Assembly (NCBI GenBank): GCA_964472545.1
Contig: CAYYNP010000085.1
Coordinates: 1 to 32,783, forward strand
DNA length: 32,783 nucleotides
Direction: 5' to 3'
Origin: CAYYNP01 sp964472545
GTDB lineage: Bacteria; Planctomycetota; Planctomycetia; Pirellulales; Thermoguttaceae
The translations under genes were made by a program, and so were the position numbers. Below, piece by piece: positions 1 to 8,295 of the stretch. The notes beneath the pieces are model-generated. The model had not been told where the DNA came from. It was given only the letters and a program-made list of their open reading frames with translations, and did not search any database. Numbering within the stretch: position 1 is the stretch's first letter; each line of letters opens with the position of its first letter.

Positions 1-118
1 ATGACGGAAGGTGTGCATGGTTCCCGGCCGCGCGCCGCTGCGGATGAAGAGGCCCCGCCCCCGACCCTCCCTACCCCACCCCGTTTCCACGCCGCCTCTG
101 CCGGGATACATTAAAAGT

Positions 119-2095
119 ATGAAGAACTCGCTGCTGGGCATCGCCGTCTCGGGCATACTGGCCGTCGTCGGAATTGGTCTGCTGGTGTGGTGGACGAGCG
201 CCGATTGGTCGGACTCCTTGGGAATCCGGGTGCCCGGCATGGACAACGCCCCGCCAAAGGACACCGGAGGTGCCCTGCTGGAGGTGGTTCTCGGCGAGCC
301 CGTTGTCGGGGAGGGTGTGGCGTCGAACGTGCCCGGTGCATGGCCCTGGTTTCGCGGGGCGAATCTCGACGCGATTTGCGACGACGGCGTGGCCTTGGAT
401 CACGATTGGACGTCGGACGGACCCGAGGAGATCTGGTCGATCGAACTCGGCGAGGGCTATGCGGCGGCGGCCGTGGACGACGGCCGGGTATACGTGCTCG
501 ACCACCTGGCCGACGACGAGGTCGAGCAGTTGCGCGGTCTGAGGCAGCCGGAGCGCGAGACGCTGGCCGACGCGTTGAAGTCGGTGGCCGACGGGGAGAG
601 CGACCGTGACGCGTTGGCAACCACCATCGCCGGTCTGTTCTCCGTATCCTCGGAGGAGCAGGAGGCACTGGCGACCGCCGTTGACGAACTGTTGGCCGAG
701 AGCGGGACGAAGTTCGTCGACGCGTTGCGGTATGAGATGCCGCTGAAGCCGTTGCGCAACCGCACCGCCACACAGCGGGCCGAATTGGCCGACGGACTCG
801 ACACACTGCCGCCGGGCAGTTTCGACGGCGGCGAAGCGGTCCTTCGCAAGACGTTCCCGATCAAGGGCGTCGATGCGGCCGGCGGTTCGGGCGCCGTCTC
901 CCAATCGGCGTTCGATTTGCTCAGCGCCGCGATGAAGGGCTTGTGCGAGCAGCGGCGGCCCGAACTGATCGCCGCGCTGCGATTCGATCCGGCCGCCGGG
1001 CAGCCACCGCCGGGTCTGTTTCGCCCTTCGCTGGACGACGTGGATCGTTCGGCCGACGTGATGCGGTGCCTCTCGCTGGACGACGGACGCGAGATCTGGA
1101 GCAATCGGTATCGGATCATCGTTACGCGCAACCACGCCATGTCGCGGACGGTTCCCGCCGTGGTGGGCAAGTACATCGTGTCGCTGGGCCCGCGATGCCA
1201 CGTGGTCTGTTGGGACGCCGAGACCGGCCGAGGCTACTGGGTCGTCGACCTTGCCCAGCGGTTCGGTACGGAAGTGCCGCAGTGGTACGCGGGGCAATGC
1301 CCGTTGATCGACCCGGAAACGAAACAGTTGATCTTGGCGCCCGCCGGCACCACGTTGATGGCGGCGATCGATATGTCGGTCGACTACGCGGCGGCCGGCA
1401 ACGAAGAGCCGAAGGTGATCTGGGAAACGCCCAGTCCCGATTCGGAAACTTGGAAGATGACGCACGCCTCGGTGACGCCGATGGATTTTGGCGGGCGTCG
1501 GGCGTACGTCTATGCTGCCGAGGGCGGAGTTGCCGGCGTATCGGCCGATGACGGCACGATCCTCTGGCAGACGGCCGAGTGGCAGATGGACTACGCCACC
1601 ACGCCCGCCCCGGTCATCCTCGACGGCGGGCGGATCCTGCTCTGCAGCGGGTACCGCTCGGCCAGCGTGATCTTGCAGGTCAGCGAGTCCGGCGGGCAAT
1701 TCTCCGTCGAGGTCGCCAGGGAGCTCACGCGGCAGCAGTTCGGCACCGAGCAGCAGACGCCCGTGCTCTACGGCGGATACCTCTACGGCGTGCGGAAGAT
1801 CGACAAGCGGCTGGTCTGTCTCGACCAACAAGGCACGGAAGTCTGGAACAGCGACGACGACAAGTTCGGCCAATGGGGCTATGGGCCGCTGATGATCGCC
1901 GACGGGCTGATCCTCGTGATGGACGACCACGGCAGGCTGAGCATGGTCGAAGCCACCTCGGAAACTTATCGCCCGCGGGGCAGTGCCCAGGTGATCGACG
2001 ACGCCCACGAAACTTGGGGCCCGATGGCGCTGGTCGGCGGACGGCTGATCGTCCGCGACGTAACGCAGATGGTCTGTCTTGACTTGACTCCGTAG
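119..2095 (+). CDS. Membrane-anchored PQQ-like beta-propeller repeat protein with a helical insert
   Basis: A 658-residue protein. The ATG at 119 is chosen because it is followed directly by a hydrophobic segment (about residues 6-26) that would act as a signal anchor; the open frame extends upstream to 11 but that stretch is Arg/Pro-rich and has no Shine-Dalgarno sequence. After the anchor comes a PWFRG opening and repeated blades with AxDGxxxW-type motifs (DDGREIWSN, DDGTILWQT), as in pyrroloquinoline-quinone-like propellers common in Planctomycetota. Such proteins often lack the cofactor, so no enzyme activity is claimed. One oddity is that about 183 residues (nt 506-1054), rich in Glu, Ala and Leu and probably helical, interrupt an early blade between VYVLDH and VMRCLSL. 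It lies 60 nt upstream of the NHL propeller gene and probably belongs to the same transcription unit. Family is confident; role unknown. Confidence 0.85.
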   Translation: MKNSLLGIAVSGILAVVGIGLLVWWTSADWSDSLGIRVPGMDNAPPKDTGGALLEVVLGEPVVGEGVASNVPGAWPWFRGANLDAICDDGVALDHDWTSDGPEEIWSIELGEGYAAAAVDDGRVYVLDHLADDEVEQLRGLRQPERETLADALKSVADGESDRDALATTIAGLFSVSSEEQEALATAVDELLAESGTKFVDALRYEMPLKPLRNRTATQRAELADGLDTLPPGSFDGGEAVLRKTFPIKGVDAAGGSGAVSQSAFDLLSAAMKGLCEQRRPELIAALRFDPAAGQPPPGLFRPSLDDVDRSADVMRCLSLDDGREIWSNRYRIIVTRNHAMSRTVPAVVGKYIVSLGPRCHVVCWDAETGRGYWVVDLAQRFGTEVPQWYAGQCPLIDPETKQLILAPAGTTLMAAIDMSVDYAAAGNEEPKVIWETPSPDSETWKMTHASVTPMDFGGRRAYVYAAEGGVAGVSADDGTILWQTAEWQMDYATTPAPVILDGGRILLCSGYRSASVILQVSESGGQFSVEVARELTRQQFGTEQQTPVLYGGYLYGVRKIDKRLVCLDQQGTEVWNSDDDKFGQWGYGPLMIADGLILVMDDHGRLSMVEATSETYRPRGSAQVIDDAHETWGPMALVGGRLIVRDVTQMVCLDLTP

Positions 2096-2155
2096 GACGC
2101 GGCAGTAGGAAACGTCAGTAGGAAACTCCGATAGCGCGGCAACAGGAACCCGGCG

Positions 2156-3142
2156 ATGGACAAACGATCCCAATCCGTGACGACCGCCGTGCTGTTCGGC
2201 GGCTTGCTGATCGCGGTGGCCGTCGTGGGGGCGATCGCCCTGCTCGGCAACGGGGACGAGAACAACGGCCTCGGCGAAGACGACGCGATCGATCCGGCGC
2301 TGATCCGCTACGAACTAACGGCGACGATTCCCACGGGCCTCGAGGAGCCGAAAGCCATCGCCGTCGGACCCGACGGCCGAATCCACGTGGCGGGCGACAC
2401 GTCGGTGCATATCTTCGATTCCGAGGGAACGGTCGTGCTGGAGATCCCGCTCGACGGCAAGCCGACTTGTATGGCCGTCGGCTCGGCGAAGCACGATCGG
2501 CCGGGACGCATCTACGTCGGCCTGGGCGATCGTGTTGCCTTGTTCGACGCGGACGGCACGCCGGCGGGCGTTTGGACGACGTTCAATGAGGATTCGCTGT
2601 TGACCTCGATCGCGCTAGCCGGGGCCGACGTGGCCGTGGCCGACGCGGGCAACGCCATTGTGTGGCACTTCGACGCCGCCGGTGGTCAGCGCGGCCGAAT
2701 CGGCGAGCCGGACGAGTCGCGAGACTTCGCCGGCTTTGGCATCCCCAGCCCTTACTTCGACGTGGCGGTCGGCCCCGATCTGTTGCTGCACGTGGTCAAT
2801 CCAGCGATGTTGCGGATCGAGACCTACACGTTCGGCGGCGACTTCGTCTCGCAGTGGGGCACGTCCTCCTCGAAGGTCGACGGCTTCAACGGCTGCTGCA
2901 ACCCGTCGCACTTTGCGATGTTCTCCGACGGCCGCTTTGTGACGGCGGAGAAGGGCAAGTCGCGGGTGAAGGTTTGCGACCGAAACGGCAAGCTGGAGTG
3001 CGTGGTGGCCGGGCCGGACACCGTGCCGAAGTTGCCGGCCGATATCTCTGTCGACGGGCAAGATCGCGTGCTGATCCTCGACGCCCAGAAGTGCAGCGTG
3101 CGGGTTTTCGAGTATCAGGGCAACGCGGCGGGAGAAGAATGA
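2156..3142 (+). CDS. Membrane-anchored NHL-repeat beta-propeller protein
   Basis: A 328-residue protein with an N-terminal membrane anchor (about residues 10-31) followed by a Gly/Asn/Asp-rich linker and NHL-type repeats (VGPDGRIHVAG, VAVADAGNAIVWHFD, ISVDGQDRVLILD), giving a probable six-bladed propeller outside the membrane. The segment NGCCNPSHFAMFSDGRFV carries a paired cysteine. AGGAA lies upstream of the ATG. The stop overlaps the start of the next gene in an ATGA arrangement, so this gene is translationally coupled to the small Cys-rich protein, the Tat ferredoxin and the polyferredoxin. NHL propellers usually bind proteins or ligands; here the context suggests a scaffold or sensor for an exported electron-transfer module, which is inference only. 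Confidence 0.85.
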   Translation: MDKRSQSVTTAVLFGGLLIAVAVVGAIALLGNGDENNGLGEDDAIDPALIRYELTATIPTGLEEPKAIAVGPDGRIHVAGDTSVHIFDSEGTVVLEIPLDGKPTCMAVGSAKHDRPGRIYVGLGDRVALFDADGTPAGVWTTFNEDSLLTSIALAGADVAVADAGNAIVWHFDAAGGQRGRIGEPDESRDFAGFGIPSPYFDVAVGPDLLLHVVNPAMLRIETYTFGGDFVSQWGTSSSKVDGFNGCCNPSHFAMFSDGRFVTAEKGKSRVKVCDRNGKLECVVAGPDTVPKLPADISVDGQDRVLILDAQKCSVRVFEYQGNAAGEE

Positions 3143-3387
3143 TGGACGAGAAGGCGAAACGCGAAGCGGCCGAGCCCCGTTTGAATCGTCGTGAGGCGTG
3201 CCGCAGTGCCTTGCGGTGCTTGGCACTCGGCGGCGTGACGCTGTTTTCGGCCGCGCTGATTTGCCGACGCCGCGAGACGTCCGACCGAAAACCGTGTCGA
3301 ACCCCGTTGGCCTGTCGAGCATGTAAGGCTTTGGCCGGCTGCTCACTCCCGCAAGCCCTTGCGGCCCAGCGAGATACGCAGAGGTAA
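3139..3387 (+). CDS. Small Cys-rich protein with twin-arginine N-terminus
   Basis: An 82-residue protein starting at ATG 3139 (a second in-frame ATG follows at 3142) and overlapping the NHL gene stop. The N-terminus has paired arginines (LNRREACRSALR) before a short hydrophobic stretch, like a twin-arginine signal or anchor. The C-terminal half has four cysteines at residues 53, 59, 62 and 68 (C-x5-C-x2-C-x5-C) and a SLPQALAAQ tail, enough ligands for one metal or Fe-S site if folded appropriately. It ends 5 nt before the ferredoxin gene. Tight overlap on one side and the short gap on the other argue that it is a real gene in this operon. I do not recognise a named family. Confidence 0.6.
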   Translation: MMDEKAKREAAEPRLNRREACRSALRCLALGGVTLFSAALICRRRETSDRKPCRTPLACRACKALAGCSLPQALAAQRDTQR

Positions 3388-3392
3388 CCACC

Positions 3393-4049
3393 ATGAACGA
3401 CGAAAACCGTCAAGTCGATCGCCGCGGCTTTCTAAGCGACGGGATGCGGATTACCGGCGTCGCGGCGTTGGCCGGGTCGGTCGGTTTCTTGGCCTATCGG
3501 CGCGGGCAGTCGGAAGACCTCATCTGGCAGATCGATCCCGACAAGTGCATGGCCTGCACCAACTGTCAGACGCACTGCGTGCTGGACGTTTCGGCGGTGA
3601 AGGCCGTGCAGTGTTACCCTCTTTGCGGCTACTGCGACGTCTGTCCCGGCTACTTCGATACCGACCAGCGCGACACGGCCGCCGAGAATCAACTTTGCCC
3701 CACCGGTGCGATCGAGCGCGTGTTCATCGAAGAGCGGGCCGGCGGACAACGTCATTTCGAGTACAACATCCCCGACGACACGCTGTGCATCGGATGCGGC
3801 AAGTGCGTTAAAGGCTGTGAGGAGATGAACGGTTCGCTCTACCTCCAGGTCCGCCACGACCGATGCCTCAACTGCAACGAGTGTGCGATCGCCGTCGATT
3901 GCCCTACGGAAGCCTTCGTGCGCGTGCCCAAGAGTGCGCCGTATCTGCTGAAGGCGATCGCCCGGAATGCCGTCAAAGAGCATGAACTAAAGCTATCGCA
4001 GCAGCCGACGGCCGAGCCGGAACCGGCGGAGGAGACGACACCAGAGTGA
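3393..4049 (+). CDS. Tat-exported multi-cluster 4Fe-4S ferredoxin (NapG/NapF-like)
   Basis: A 218-residue electron carrier. The N-terminus has the twin-arginine motif DRRGFLSDG followed by a hydrophobic stretch (residues 19-34), so the protein should be exported folded, with its clusters, and may stay anchored. Cysteine groups at 52/55/58/62, 74/78/81/84, 102, 132/135/138/142 and 158/161/164/170 can hold about four [4Fe-4S] clusters. The acidic C-terminus has no further motif. AGAGGT precedes the ATG, and the stop overlaps the GTG start of the membrane polyferredoxin. The pair resembles NapG/NapH of periplasmic nitrate reductase systems, but no nap reductase is present, so the electron acceptor is unknown. 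Fold and export are well supported; partner is not. Confidence 0.88.
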   Translation: MNDENRQVDRRGFLSDGMRITGVAALAGSVGFLAYRRGQSEDLIWQIDPDKCMACTNCQTHCVLDVSAVKAVQCYPLCGYCDVCPGYFDTDQRDTAAENQLCPTGAIERVFIEERAGGQRHFEYNIPDDTLCIGCGKCVKGCEEMNGSLYLQVRHDRCLNCNECAIAVDCPTEAFVRVPKSAPYLLKAIARNAVKEHELKLSQQPTAEPEPAEETTPE

Positions 4050-5389
4050 TTGCCAAGCTGCTTTCGATGCCTTTGCCCCGGGTTCTGTCGGCCCGGTTCC
4101 TGCTGCTCGGCGCGGCCGTTGCGGTGGTGTTGTGCGGTTTGTCGCCGGTGGAAGCCTTGGAGCGGACCCCCGACTTCACCGATCATGAGATCCCGCGTTC
4201 GCAGCATCCGGCGCCCGAGGACGCGGGGGTGGGCCTGCGCGACTCGCTCGTGCTGTTCGTAGCGTTGTCGCTGGCGTCGCTGTTCGCGCTGACGGTCCGG
4301 TCGCGCGCCGGGCTGTTCGTGCTGACGATCGCCTCGCTGATTTGGTTCGGCTTCGTACGCGAAGGCTGCATCTGTCCGATCGGAGCGATTCAGAACGTGG
4401 CGTTGGCATTGGGCGATACGGGCTATCGGCTGCCCGCGGTGGCGGTGGTGTTCTTTGCGATGCCGCTGGTCTTCACGTTGTTCTTCGGCCGCACGTTCTG
4501 CGCGGCCGTTTGTCCGTTGGGGGCCGTGCAGGAGTTGGCCGCGGTGCGTCCGGTCCGCGTGCCAGCTTGGCTGGAGCATACCCTCGGGCTGCTGGCCTAC
4601 GTCTATCTGGGGCTGGCCGTGACGCTGGCCGTCAGCGGGGCGGCGTTCGTGATCTGCCGCTACGATCCGTTCGTAGCCTTTTTCCGGCTCGAGGGCAGCC
4701 GCAATATGCTGATCCTCGGCGCCGGCTTCTTGCTCGTGGGGATCTTCATTGGGCGGCCGTATTGCCGGTTCCTCTGCCCGTACGGAGCCATACTCGGGTG
4801 GCTCTCGAAGGTGTCGAAGTGGAAGGTCCGGATCCCGCCCGAGCAGTGCATCCAGTGTAAGCTCTGTGAAGATGCGTGTCCGTACGGGGCGATTCAAGAG
4901 CCGACGGTCGATCAATCGAGCGGCGAACGCCGACAGGGACGCAGCCGGCTGGCCGTGTTGCTGGTGGCGGCGCCCGTGTTGGTGGCGTTGGGTGGCTTGC
5001 TCGGCGGCCTGCTCGAGGTGCCGCTTTCGTGGATGCACCCCACGGTCAGTCTGGCGGAGCAAGTGCGGCTGGAAGACCTTGGCGAAGCGGAAGAGACCAC
5101 CGACGCCAGCGACGATTTTCGCACGTCCGGCCGGAAGACGGAAGATCTCTATGCCGAGGCGATCGCACTGCGCGACGACTTTGGCATGGCCGGCCGTTGG
5201 CTGGGGGCCTGGGTCGGGTTGGCTGTCGCCGTGAAGTTGATCTACCTCAGCCTCCGCCGCCGCCGTACCGACTACCAACCGGATCGCACCAGTTGCGTCG
5301 CGTGTGGGCGGTGTTTCTGGTACTGTCCGCACGAGCAGGCCAAGCGGGGTACGATCGCCGACGTGGTCACCCTTAACAAACCATCATGA
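4046..5389 (+). CDS. NapH/CcoG-like membrane polyferredoxin
   Basis: A 447-residue integral membrane protein starting at GTG 4046, overlapping the previous stop (GTGA). About seven or eight hydrophobic segments are visible (near residues 16-36, 66-104, 130-148, 177-200, 220-236, 302-323 and 384-402). NapH-type CxxxCP signatures lie at C152/C156 and C240/C244, with a related C108/C110 site. Two ferredoxin motifs follow: C268/271/274/278 and C417/420/423/427. These proteins pass electrons between the quinone pool or the cytoplasm and exported Fe-S proteins, which fits the coupled Tat ferredoxin upstream. The second ferredoxin motif sits after a final membrane helix and a roughly 60-residue loop, an extension beyond plain NapH. 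Direction of electron flow cannot be told from sequence. Confidence 0.88.
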   Translation: MIAKLLSMPLPRVLSARFLLLGAAVAVVLCGLSPVEALERTPDFTDHEIPRSQHPAPEDAGVGLRDSLVLFVALSLASLFALTVRSRAGLFVLTIASLIWFGFVREGCICPIGAIQNVALALGDTGYRLPAVAVVFFAMPLVFTLFFGRTFCAAVCPLGAVQELAAVRPVRVPAWLEHTLGLLAYVYLGLAVTLAVSGAAFVICRYDPFVAFFRLEGSRNMLILGAGFLLVGIFIGRPYCRFLCPYGAILGWLSKVSKWKVRIPPEQCIQCKLCEDACPYGAIQEPTVDQSSGERRQGRSRLAVLLVAAPVLVALGGLLGGLLEVPLSWMHPTVSLAEQVRLEDLGEAEETTDASDDFRTSGRKTEDLYAEAIALRDDFGMAGRWLGAWVGLAVAVKLIYLSLRRRRTDYQPDRTSCVACGRCFWYCPHEQAKRGTIADVVTLNKPS

Positions 5390-5420
5390 ACGCCGTATTG
5401 ATGAAGACCCGCAACCAGCC

Positions 5421-5499
5421 ACGAAAAGGGGGACAGGCTACTTTTTTGCGAAGCACCCTACGGGCCGCGCCGGAAAAAGTAGCCTGTCCCCCTTTTCGT
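5421..5499. repeat. Perfect 26-bp inverted repeat
   Basis: Arms at 5421-5446 and 5474-5499 are exact reverse complements, separated by a 27-nt loop; the core reads GGGGGACAGGCTAC on the left arm. It lies 31 nt after the polyferredoxin gene and 20 nt before the next start. The RNA would form a long hairpin and could stop or stabilise transcripts on either strand. Similar AGTAGCCTGTCCCC elements recur in many bacterial genomes as REP-like repeats, which is from memory and not checked. Confidence 0.8.
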
Positions 5500-5519
5500 T
5501 GTCCGGCAGGGAGCTTGCC

Positions 5520-5939
5520 ATGAAAGTCAGCGAGTTGATCGACGTGCTGAAGAAGTTCTCGCCGGACGACGTCGTCCGCGTGGGCGTCGTCTGGCCGGAC
5601 CGGGTGACCGAAACGCACGAGACGCTCTGGGTCGGCGATTGCGGTGCCGGTCCGCAGATCAACGCCGTGATGGATCTCCGCGGCGTGCGCGTCTTCGTCG
5701 GCTGCGAGTGCCAGCAGGCAGTCAAAGACCGTCCGCAAGAGACGATCGATCTGGGGCACTACGACAGCACCGAGATTGCCGCCAAGGTCCGCGACTTCTA
5801 CATCGTCCATCACGGCATGGACGAACTGCTGAACTACCCCGATTTCGACTACGAGAACTGGATCCCGCCGAGGATGAGTTCCGGCGAGTATAACCAGCGG
5901 ATCGCCAAGATCCTCAGTGAGAAGCTCTTGCGCGACTAG
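5520..5939 (+). CDS. Hypothetical protein, 139 aa
   Basis: A 139-residue soluble, acidic protein without membrane segment or signal peptide. The ATG at 5520 is preferred because AGGGAG lies 6 nt upstream; the open frame reaches further upstream but runs through the inverted repeat. The first residues (MKVSELIDVLKKFSPDDVVRV) resemble a short N-terminal motif seen in many small uncharacterised bacterial and phage proteins, which does not give a function. It is a stand-alone gene between two repeat elements and is not clearly part of either neighbouring module. No catalytic motif recognised. Confidence 0.65.
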   Translation: MKVSELIDVLKKFSPDDVVRVGVVWPDRVTETHETLWVGDCGAGPQINAVMDLRGVRVFVGCECQQAVKDRPQETIDLGHYDSTEIAAKVRDFYIVHHGMDELLNYPDFDYENWIPPRMSSGEYNQRIAKILSEKLLRD

Positions 5940-5954
5940 GAGAAGACAGTAGGC

Positions 5955-6080
5955 GTCTTGCTCCGCAAGACACTCGCCACATACATACAGTAGTCATCTT
6001 GCTCCGCAAGATGGTCCTCCCATTGTAGTCGCCTCGCCGCAGGGAGACGAGATGACATCTTGCGGAGCAAGATGACTACT
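5955..6080. repeat. Palindromic intergenic repeats with a 25-bp perfect inverted repeat
   Basis: Three copies of a small palindrome of the type GTCTTGCTCCGCAAGAC occur at 5955-5971, 5995-6013 and 6056-6074. The last two, with flanking AGTAGT bases, form an exact 25-bp inverted repeat (5989-6013 and 6056-6080) around a 42-nt loop. The same family, with TCTCG in place of TCTTG, recurs at 21588-21851 and 27211-27358, so this is a dispersed repeat of this genome. The rest of the 5940-6109 gap shows only GGGAG before the next start. Confidence 0.8.
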
Positions 6081-6109
6081 ATACTTACCCTTAGAACGGG
6101 AGTTGCAAC

Positions 6110-8197
6110 ATGTCGAACGACCAGCCAATTAACCGGGCCTCGCCCGACCCGCGGTTTGCGATTGCCATGGGTGTCGCCGTCGTCAGCGGGCTGTTTGCCG
6201 TGTTCGTCGGCGCGATGTTGCTGGGCGACTACCGCAGCCGAACGGCGGTCGACCCGGTCGACAATCAGACGGTGGCCCTGTTGAAGGCGGCGATCGAAGC
6301 CCAACCCAAGGCCGAAAGCGAGCGGATTGCCGCGGCCGTCGAGGCGATCGAATCGCAGCCGGGCCTCGACGCCGAGTCGATTGCCGTGTTGAAAAACGCC
6401 GTCGGTTCGCTGCCAAAGGAGGAGTTGATCGAGAGGCTCCGCGAGTACGACAGCAACGCGCGGAACGCCTATTTCCGGCAGCGGAACTTCACTGCCATGG
6501 GAAGCTGGCTAATGCTGGGCGCCTTGGCGATCTGCCTGGCCGCGGCCCGGTCGGCCACCGTGCTGCGTCGCAAGTTGCCAACGCCCGGCGTGCAAGCTTC
6601 GCCCGTCGACGCGGAAACCAAATGGACCTACGTGGGGCGTTGGGCAGTGGCCGGACTGGGAGTGGTCTTGATCGGGTTGGTAATCGGCCTTTGGTCGCAG
6701 GCCAGAAGTGCCTTGCCTGAGGACGAGGCGGCGTTGGCCGAACTGGCCGAATCGGTGGCCGCCAAGACGGATACGAAGACGGCATCCAAAACGAACACGC
6801 CAACGGCGACCGCAACCGTCACCGAGACGGTAACCAAGACGGAAGCCGTGACGCCAGTCGTCGGCCCGCCCTATCCACCAAGCGGTCCAAACGGCTGGTC
6901 GCCGAGCGATCCCCCCGGCAACAACGGCCACGCGAACCCCACGGGCCCGCCAACCCCGCCGACCGAACCCTACGCACCTCCCTGGCCGGAAGACGTACAA
7001 AAGAACTGGCCCCGCTTCCGCGGTCCCGGCGGCCTGGGGATCTCGGCATACACCAACGTCCCCGAATCCTGGGACGGCGAGTCCGGCAAGGCGATTTCGT
7101 GGAAGACGGCGGTGCCGCTGCCGGGCAAGAACTCGCCGGTGGTCTGGGGTAATCGCGTGTTTCTGACCGGCGCCGACGAACAACGCCGACAGGTCTACTG
7201 CTTCCACGCCGACAACGGCAAAATCCTCTGGCAGCAGGACGTCCCCGAGACGCCCGACAGCCCGTCGGAAGTGCCCGAAGTCGACCAGTCGACCGGACTT
7301 GCCGCCTCCACCGCGGTAACCGACGGCCGTCGAGTCTTTTCGATCTTCGCCAACGGCGACGTGGCCGCCTTCGACTACGAGGGCAATCACGCCTGGACCC
7401 GAAGCTTCGGCATCCCGGTCAGTTCCTACGGTCACGGCTCCTCGCTGGCGATGTACCGCGAGCTGTTGATCGTGCAGATCGACCAAGGGTCGATGGGCAA
7501 AAAAGAACTGTCGCGAGTGTACGCCCTGGAAAACGCCACCGGCAAGACGGTTTGGGAGGTAAAGCGCGCCGTGCCCTGCTCGTGGACCACGCCGATGGTC
7601 ATCACCCACGAAGGGCGCGACCAGATCATCATCTGTGCCGATCCCTGGGTGACCGCTTACAACCCGAAGGACGGCTCGGAGTTCTGGAAGGCCAAGGTGC
7701 TGGTGGGCGAATGTGGACCTTCGCCGGTCTACGCGGGCGGGCTGTTGCAGATCGGCAACGAGTACGACTCCTGGGTCGCCATTCACCCCGACGGCGAAGG
7801 TGACGTAACCGACACGCCGCACGTCGAGTGGATGGGCGGCCAGGGACTGCCCGACACGTGCAGCCCGCTGGCCACCGAGGAGTTCGTCTTCCTGATGCCC
7901 AATTCGGCCTACTTCACCTGCCTCGACGCCAAGACCGGCGAGGAGCTATGGTACCACGAATTCGAGGAAGACTATTTCACGTCGTCGCCGAGCCTGGTGG
8001 GCGACAAGATCTACCTGTTCAGCGACGACGGCCGCGGGTTCATTATGACGTTCGATCGTGAAGGCGCCAAAGAAGTCGGCCGATCGGAACTCGGCGAGCC
8101 GTGCGTCACTAGTCCTGCCTTCGGTGACGGACGCTTCTACATCCGCGGCGAAGATCACTTGTTCTGTATCTCAGACACCGTCACCCATGCACCCTGA
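6110..8197 (+). CDS. Membrane-anchored PQQ-like beta-propeller protein
   Basis: A 695-residue protein. Hydrophobic segments lie at about residues 16-39, 129-147 and 175-196, with an Ala/Glu-rich helical stretch between the first two. A Thr-rich then Pro-rich linker (215-292) leads to a propeller domain from about residue 298, opening with NWPRFRG and containing blades such as GKILWQQD, GKTVWEVK and GEELWYHE. The propeller therefore probably faces the periplasm or paryphoplasm on a flexible stalk. GGGAG precedes the ATG. It is 98 nt from the NADH-module genes downstream, on the same strand. Such domains are often annotated as outer membrane assembly or PQQ proteins in Planctomycetota; substrate unknown. 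Confidence 0.88.
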   Translation: MSNDQPINRASPDPRFAIAMGVAVVSGLFAVFVGAMLLGDYRSRTAVDPVDNQTVALLKAAIEAQPKAESERIAAAVEAIESQPGLDAESIAVLKNAVGSLPKEELIERLREYDSNARNAYFRQRNFTAMGSWLMLGALAICLAAARSATVLRRKLPTPGVQASPVDAETKWTYVGRWAVAGLGVVLIGLVIGLWSQARSALPEDEAALAELAESVAAKTDTKTASKTNTPTATATVTETVTKTEAVTPVVGPPYPPSGPNGWSPSDPPGNNGHANPTGPPTPPTEPYAPPWPEDVQKNWPRFRGPGGLGISAYTNVPESWDGESGKAISWKTAVPLPGKNSPVVWGNRVFLTGADEQRRQVYCFHADNGKILWQQDVPETPDSPSEVPEVDQSTGLAASTAVTDGRRVFSIFANGDVAAFDYEGNHAWTRSFGIPVSSYGHGSSLAMYRELLIVQIDQGSMGKKELSRVYALENATGKTVWEVKRAVPCSWTTPMVITHEGRDQIIICADPWVTAYNPKDGSEFWKAKVLVGECGPSPVYAGGLLQIGNEYDSWVAIHPDGEGDVTDTPHVEWMGGQGLPDTCSPLATEEFVFLMPNSAYFTCLDAKTGEELWYHEFEEDYFTSSPSLVGDKIYLFSDDGRGFIMTFDREGAKEVGRSELGEPCVTSPAFGDGRFYIRGEDHLFCISDTVTHAP

Positions 8198-8295
8198 GGC
8201 TCCGGCGATTCGGAAACTCCGGACGCCCCCAATGAACCCGGCGAGCCTGAAGGCGAGAGCAGTCCAAAGGACGACGGCCCCGAAGAGACACAACC

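Noticed and set aside
1..114. Short open frame from base 1 ending TAA at 112-114, just before the PQQ-like gene
   Set aside because: It gives only 37 Pro/Ala-rich residues with no motif; it may be the tail of a gene cut by the window edge but cannot be supported.
71..2173. Long minus-strand open frame opposite the first PQQ-like gene
   Set aside because: A shadow caused by GC-rich codon bias; the plus strand has the propeller motifs and membrane anchor, and the minus translation is Arg/His/Val-rich without a fold.
3839..5332. Minus-strand open frame of 497 codons opposite the polyferredoxin
   Set aside because: Its translation is a low-complexity Arg/Gln/His-rich run; the plus strand encodes clear Fe-S motifs and helices.
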